Part shown: one piece after another, positions 60,768 through 64,000 of the stretch
How the letters are laid out: the number at the start of each line of letters is the position of its first letter
Position numbering within the stretch: position 1 is the stretch's first letter
Source: Gammaproteobacteria bacterium MOLA455
Lineage (GTDB): Bacteria > Pseudomonadota > Gammaproteobacteria > Pseudomonadales > Porticoccaceae
Direction: 5' to 3'
Length of the DNA: 64,000 nt
Assembly: GCA_000511875.1 (NCBI GenBank)
Contig: AZIN01000001.1
Location: 813,332 to 877,331 of the forward strand
Made by a program: the position numbers and the translations under genes
Notes under the pieces: model-generated
The model's database searches: none
What the model was told of the DNA's origin: nothing
Seen by the model: only the letters and a program-made list of their open reading frames with translations

Positions 60768-62294
60768 CTAGTTGTTGAGCAGTTTTTTACCCGCATATAC
60801 CTGTTCGAGATGAACAGTATCTTTGACCACCTGTTGGCCGGCCACCAAGACATGATGAATACCGGTAGATGCCTGATAGGGATCGCCGTAGTCAGCATTG
60901 GCGGCAATGGTCTTAGCATCGAAGATCACAATATCCGCATCAGCGCCAAGCTGAATCCGACCTTTTCGCTTAAACAGCGGTGCGGCCTGCTCCATCCACT
61001 GGGCCTGATAGAGGCTCGTTTTGGCCAGCGCTTCATGGAGACCAATAATCTTTTGGTCGCGCACATAATGTCCCAATAGCCGTGAAAAAGTACCAGCCAA
61101 ATTGGGGTTGGTGGCGATACTAGGATCCACTGCAGGCAATGCGTCGGTAGACACCATCATCCGCGGCCACTGTAATGCCGTCTCCACCCACTGTTCTTTG
61201 ACATAGTGGTGATTGACCGCGCCAGCGGGCTGCTCTTTTGAATATTTCTCCCAGCTCTCTTTGGTCAGCCATTCACCCGTGGCCACCCACTGAACATCTT
61301 CATAACTAATATCAAAAATCGCCTGCCAGTCGCGACGTCGGAAAACATCGGCACCAATGCTGGTGCCACCGGCGGCATAGGACAATGTCTCGGTGGTGAT
61401 ATTGGCCCCGGCCTTATTAGCATCGTCGATCATGGTCAGCCAATCGCCAATTCGGCCCATGGCATTGTGGGTGATATGACAGACAAACAGCGCTGCCTTG
61501 GTGCTCTTGGCCAATTCAATAACTTCTATCAAACCAGCCGGATCACCGGTGTAACCGCGACGCACATGGACATAAATCGGTACCTCTCGCGCTGCGGCCA
61601 CACCAAACAACATCGCCAGCTCAGCATCGGATACCGCTTTGGTCATATAGTCCAGCAGCACACCAATACCCAAACCACCTTCGTCTAGGCCTTTATGTAA
61701 CAGCACTCGCATTTGCTCAATCTGTTCTAGGGTCGCCTCTTGCATCCAGGCCGGGCCGCCCACGGCTACATTTTTACCGGCAAAAATGTAGGGTTGATCG
61801 ATCTCTTCGAGGACTTTAATACGCACAGCAAAATGGCCCACAGAAGAGCCGTAGTTAATCGCCGCACCAGCGCCAAGATGCTCGCCATAGAAGCTCACTG
61901 GAAAGGAACCGGCTTCGAGATCCAACTGAGTGGTAACCCCGTCCAGTACATTAAAATGTTGGCCGAGAACCGTGGGGCTGTGACTGTGCACATCGATAAA
62001 ACCGGGGGCCACCACTAAGTCAGTGGCGTCTATGATGATCTCACTATTGAGCGGTTGGTCGGAGATGGCGACAATACTGCCGTCGCGAATGCCTATATGT
62101 TTCTGTGCATCTAGATGAGTTTCTGGATCTATTACACGGCCATTGGCAATCACCAGATCGTAATCTGCAGTCTCGCTAACAGACGAATCAAAAAATGAAC
62201 TGTAAAACAGCGAGACAACCACAAATGAGATAACAAAAACTATCTGCAAACCCACCACTATTCGACTTACCCCTAAGGCTTTTTCTGCCTTCAT
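60768..62294 (-). CDS. Membrane-anchored amidohydrolase (D-aminoacylase-like)
   Basis: 508 residues. N-terminal membrane helix (IVVGLQIVFVISFVVVSLFY), then an amidohydrolase-superfamily barrel. Metal motif GFIDVHSHSPTV (His-x-His), a later FVCHITHNA, and STDALP give the remaining metal ligands. It most resembles N-acyl-D-amino-acid deacylases/dihydroorotase-like enzymes. The anchor suggests a periplasmic, membrane-bound active domain. Substrate unknown. Between glutaryl-CoA dehydrogenase and HMG-CoA reductase on one strand. Confidence 0.8.
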   Translation of the reverse strand: MKAEKALGVSRIVVGLQIVFVISFVVVSLFYSSFFDSSVSETADYDLVIANGRVIDPETHLDAQKHIGIRDGSIVAISDQPLNSEIIIDATDLVVAPGFIDVHSHSPTVLGQHFNVLDGVTTQLDLEAGSFPVSFYGEHLGAGAAINYGSSVGHFAVRIKVLEEIDQPYIFAGKNVAVGGPAWMQEATLEQIEQMRVLLHKGLDEGGLGIGVLLDYMTKAVSDAELAMLFGVAAAREVPIYVHVRRGYTGDPAGLIEVIELAKSTKAALFVCHITHNAMGRIGDWLTMIDDANKAGANITTETLSYAAGGTSIGADVFRRRDWQAIFDISYEDVQWVATGEWLTKESWEKYSKEQPAGAVNHHYVKEQWVETALQWPRMMVSTDALPAVDPSIATNPNLAGTFSRLLGHYVRDQKIIGLHEALAKTSLYQAQWMEQAAPLFKRKGRIQLGADADIVIFDAKTIAANADYGDPYQASTGIHHVLVAGQQVVKDTVHLEQVYAGKKLLNN

Positions 62295-62333
62295 AAGAAA
62301 CTCTCTTTTTTATTATTTTTTCAAAAAACTAAA

Positions 62334-63518
62334 TCAGAACGCCGCGATACCTGTCTGCCCGCGCCCCAAAATCAGACCGTGAATATCATGGGTTCCCTCA
62401 TAGGTGTTTACTGTCTCAAGATTCATCATATGACGCATCACCGGATACTCGTCAGAGATGCCGTTGCCCCCGAGGATATCACGTGCCTTGCGGGCTATAT
62501 CCAAGGACTTGCCGCAGGAGTTGCGTTTAATTAACGAGATCAGTTCCGGGGAAATATTATTGTCATTCATCAACTCTCCGGCACGCAAACAACCCTGCAG
62601 AGCAAGGCTAATTTCTGTTTGCATGTCCGCCAGCTTAAGCTGAATCAACTGGGTCGCCGCCAGCGGTCGATTAAATTGTTTGCGTTCCATAGCGTAGCTC
62701 CGCGCTGCATGCCAGCAGGCTTCGGCGGCGCCAAGAGATCCCCAGGCAATACCGAAGCGGGCATTGTTCAAACAGCTAAATGGCCCCTTCAATCCCTCTA
62801 CGTTGGGCAGTAATTGCTCTTCGGCAACAAACACATCTTCCATTACAATCTGCCCGGTAGTCGAGGCACGCAACGACAGCTTGCCTTCAATTTTCGGCGC
62901 ACTGAGTCCGGGCATACCCTTCTCAAGAATAAAGCCGCGAATCACGTCATCATCGGTTTTTGCCCAGACTACAAAGACATCGGCAAAGGGACTATTGGAA
63001 ATCCAAGTCTTAGTGCCATTTAGTAAATAGCCGCAATCAGTACTGCGAGCACGGGTAACCATGCCGCCGGGATCGGAACCATGATCTGGCTCGGTTAAGC
63101 CAAAGCAGCCAATAAACTCGCCGCTTGCCAGCTTGAGCAGATACTTTTCACGTTGAACTTCACTGCCGAAGGCATAGATGGGATACATTACCAGTGAAGA
63201 CTGCACACTCATCATTGAACGATAGCCAGAGTCCACACGTTCTACTTCTCTAGCCACTAGGCCATAGCTGATGTAGTCCATGCCAGCACAACCGTAACCT
63301 TCGATGGTGAGCCCTAAAAGGCCCATCTCGCCCATCTCACGAAAGATACCCGGATCGCTGGTTTCATTTTGAAAGGCATCGCGAACCTTTGGCTGCAAAC
63401 GCTCTTGCGCATACTGACGGGCAGAGTCGCGAACCATTCTCTGCTCATCGGATAATTGTTGCTCAAGAAGAAAAGGGTCTTCCCAAATCAGGCGCTGCCA
63501 GGGTTTACTCTTGGCCAT
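62334..63518 (-). CDS. gcdH: Glutaryl-CoA dehydrogenase (acyl-CoA dehydrogenase)
   Basis: 394 residues. FAD-binding [15 protein letters not shown] and [16 protein letters not shown], and the catalytic Glu in TYEGTHDIH, follow the glutaryl-CoA dehydrogenase pattern; [18 protein letters not shown] is its usual opening. It oxidises and decarboxylates glutaryl-CoA to crotonyl-CoA in lysine/tryptophan breakdown. GGAG eight bases before the ATG at 63518. Confidence 0.9.
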   Translation of the reverse strand: MAKSKPWQRLIWEDPFLLEQQLSDEQRMVRDSARQYAQERLQPKVRDAFQNETSDPGIFREMGEMGLLGLTIEGYGCAGMDYISYGLVAREVERVDSGYRSMMSVQSSLVMYPIYAFGSEVQREKYLLKLASGEFIGCFGLTEPDHGSDPGGMVTRARSTDCGYLLNGTKTWISNSPFADVFVVWAKTDDDVIRGFILEKGMPGLSAPKIEGKLSLRASTTGQIVMEDVFVAEEQLLPNVEGLKGPFSCLNNARFGIAWGSLGAAEACWHAARSYAMERKQFNRPLAATQLIQLKLADMQTEISLALQGCLRAGELMNDNNISPELISLIKRNSCGKSLDIARKARDILGGNGISDEYPVMRHMMNLETVNTYEGTHDIHGLILGRGQTGIAAF

Positions 63519-63597
63519 CAAAATAACTCCAAACCATTAGCTATATCAGTGGGTTAAGAGTACCAAACACAAGGCGAATTATCTCGGCCTTTAAAGG

Positions 63598-64000
63598 CTA
63601 GTTACAGAGAGTCTTTTTCTCATCGAGAAAATCAGGTTGTGCTTCAAGATAATTAAAAAACTTGGTGTTTTTATAGGGTAGCTTCATAAATCCAGACACC
63701 CCCAGCCCCTCTATAGCGGGCAACTCGGCGAGAAGACTACTTAGACAGTCGCGAAAGTCTGGCTCTTTGGATCCATCCAACAGGGTCAAATAATTGTGGA
63801 TTTTAAGGTCCCGCTCCACCGCTTCAAAAATAATACAGCCGGTGTGATGAATCTGATTCATCCGTGCCAACACCTGCATAATCGATTCTGGCAGATGCAG
63901 CATTTCATCTGGATCGCTGCCATCTTCAAAGTAGGAGTGCAGGCGTGTGTCCTGATCATGGTGATCGCCCTCGCTATCACCTTCACTAACATCTACCCCT
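63598..64000 (-). CDS. Unrecognised protein, 5' end cut by the window
   Basis: The minus-strand frame ends at 63598 and stays open to the window end (at least 134 residues). The first visible part is very acidic and His-rich (SEGDSEGDHHDQDTRLHSYF), then comes DEMLHLPESIMQVLARMNQ and a soluble C-terminus ending DEKKTLCN. An ATG at 63903 exists but the coding continues upstream, so it is not the start. No family recognised. Confidence 0.65.
   Translation of the reverse strand, partial: GVDVSEGDSEGDHHDQDTRLHSYFEDGSDPDEMLHLPESIMQVLARMNQIHHTGCIIFEAVERDLKIHNYLTLLDGSKEPDFRDCLSSLLAELPAIEGLGVSGFMKLPYKNTKFFNYLEAQPDFLDEKKTLCN

Overview
The window looks like a chromosomal segment of a heterotrophic, probably marine, gammaproteobacterium. 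RfaH, OxyR with AhpCF, NhaR/NhaA, ComEA, an EPS-associated MarR-type regulator and Gmd/Fcl/RfbABCD all fit that class. Na+-linked transporters (NhaA, an SbtA-like bicarbonate permease, an SLC13 permease) suggest a saline habitat. An affiliation near Cellvibrionales/SAR92-like lineages is only an inference. Base composition is mixed: positions about 4,300-17,000 are visibly richer in A/T than the flanks, as is common for transferred O-antigen loci.

Layout. (1) 1-1,274: a small XRE-type regulator divergent from a tyrosine recombinase, sharing a perfect 19-bp palindrome. (2) 1,287-22,168, all on the minus strand: a surface-glycan (O-antigen or capsule) locus with nucleotide-sugar genes (ugd, gmm, manC, gmd, fcl and an epimerase), flippase, polymerase, glycosyltransferases, an unusual acyl/aminoacyl module (adenylation domain, formyltransferase, two carrier proteins, a KASIII, an SDR and two acyltransferase-type genes), then DegT aminotransferase, 4,6-dehydratase and a PglC-like initiating transferase. 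(3) 22,281-23,482: an AbiEii-type nucleotidyltransferase with an HTH partner and an operator-bracketed promoter. (4) 23,583-30,265: EPS-associated MarR-type regulator, two WecA-like transferases, Wzz and a Wza-like SLBB exporter. (5) 30,745-38,357: rfbBDCA (dTDP-rhamnose), a graveyard of wza/wzi fragments, and a yjbF/yjbH/yjbE group whose YjbE-like protein carries about 27 TTDGG repeats. (6) 38,537-46,966: an HTTM-DUF393 membrane protein, wzi, a second wza, rfaH and phosphomannomutase. (7) 47,098-64,000: a mostly core-like region with an SLC13 permease, comEA, tRNA-Leu(CAG) with a duplicated 3' end, oxyR/ahpC/ahpF, nhaR/nhaA, a Rap1a-like protein, sbtA/sbtB-like genes, a CPA2 antiporter, HMG-CoA reductase, an amidohydrolase, glutaryl-CoA dehydrogenase and a gene cut by the window end.

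How it works together. manB and manC supply GDP-mannose, which Gmd and Fcl convert to GDP-L-fucose. RfbABCD supply dTDP-L-rhamnose and Ugd supplies UDP-glucuronate. The 4,6-dehydratase (S-M-K type) and DegT aminotransferase probably make a UDP-4-amino-6-deoxy sugar. The carrier-protein module probably builds an acyl or aminoacyl (possibly formylated) group for that amino sugar. PglC-like or WecA-like enzymes start the repeat unit, a MurJ/Wzx-type flippase and Wzy move and polymerise it, and Wzz/Wza/Wzi/Yjb proteins handle length, export and surface anchoring. RfaH, encoded in the same region, is a plausible antiterminator for these long operons.

The strongest candidates for something not yet described are the carrier-protein acylation module (4,321-10,482), the interleaved wza/wzi fragments (34,149-34,665) and the YjbE-like repeat protein preceding an intrinsic terminator.
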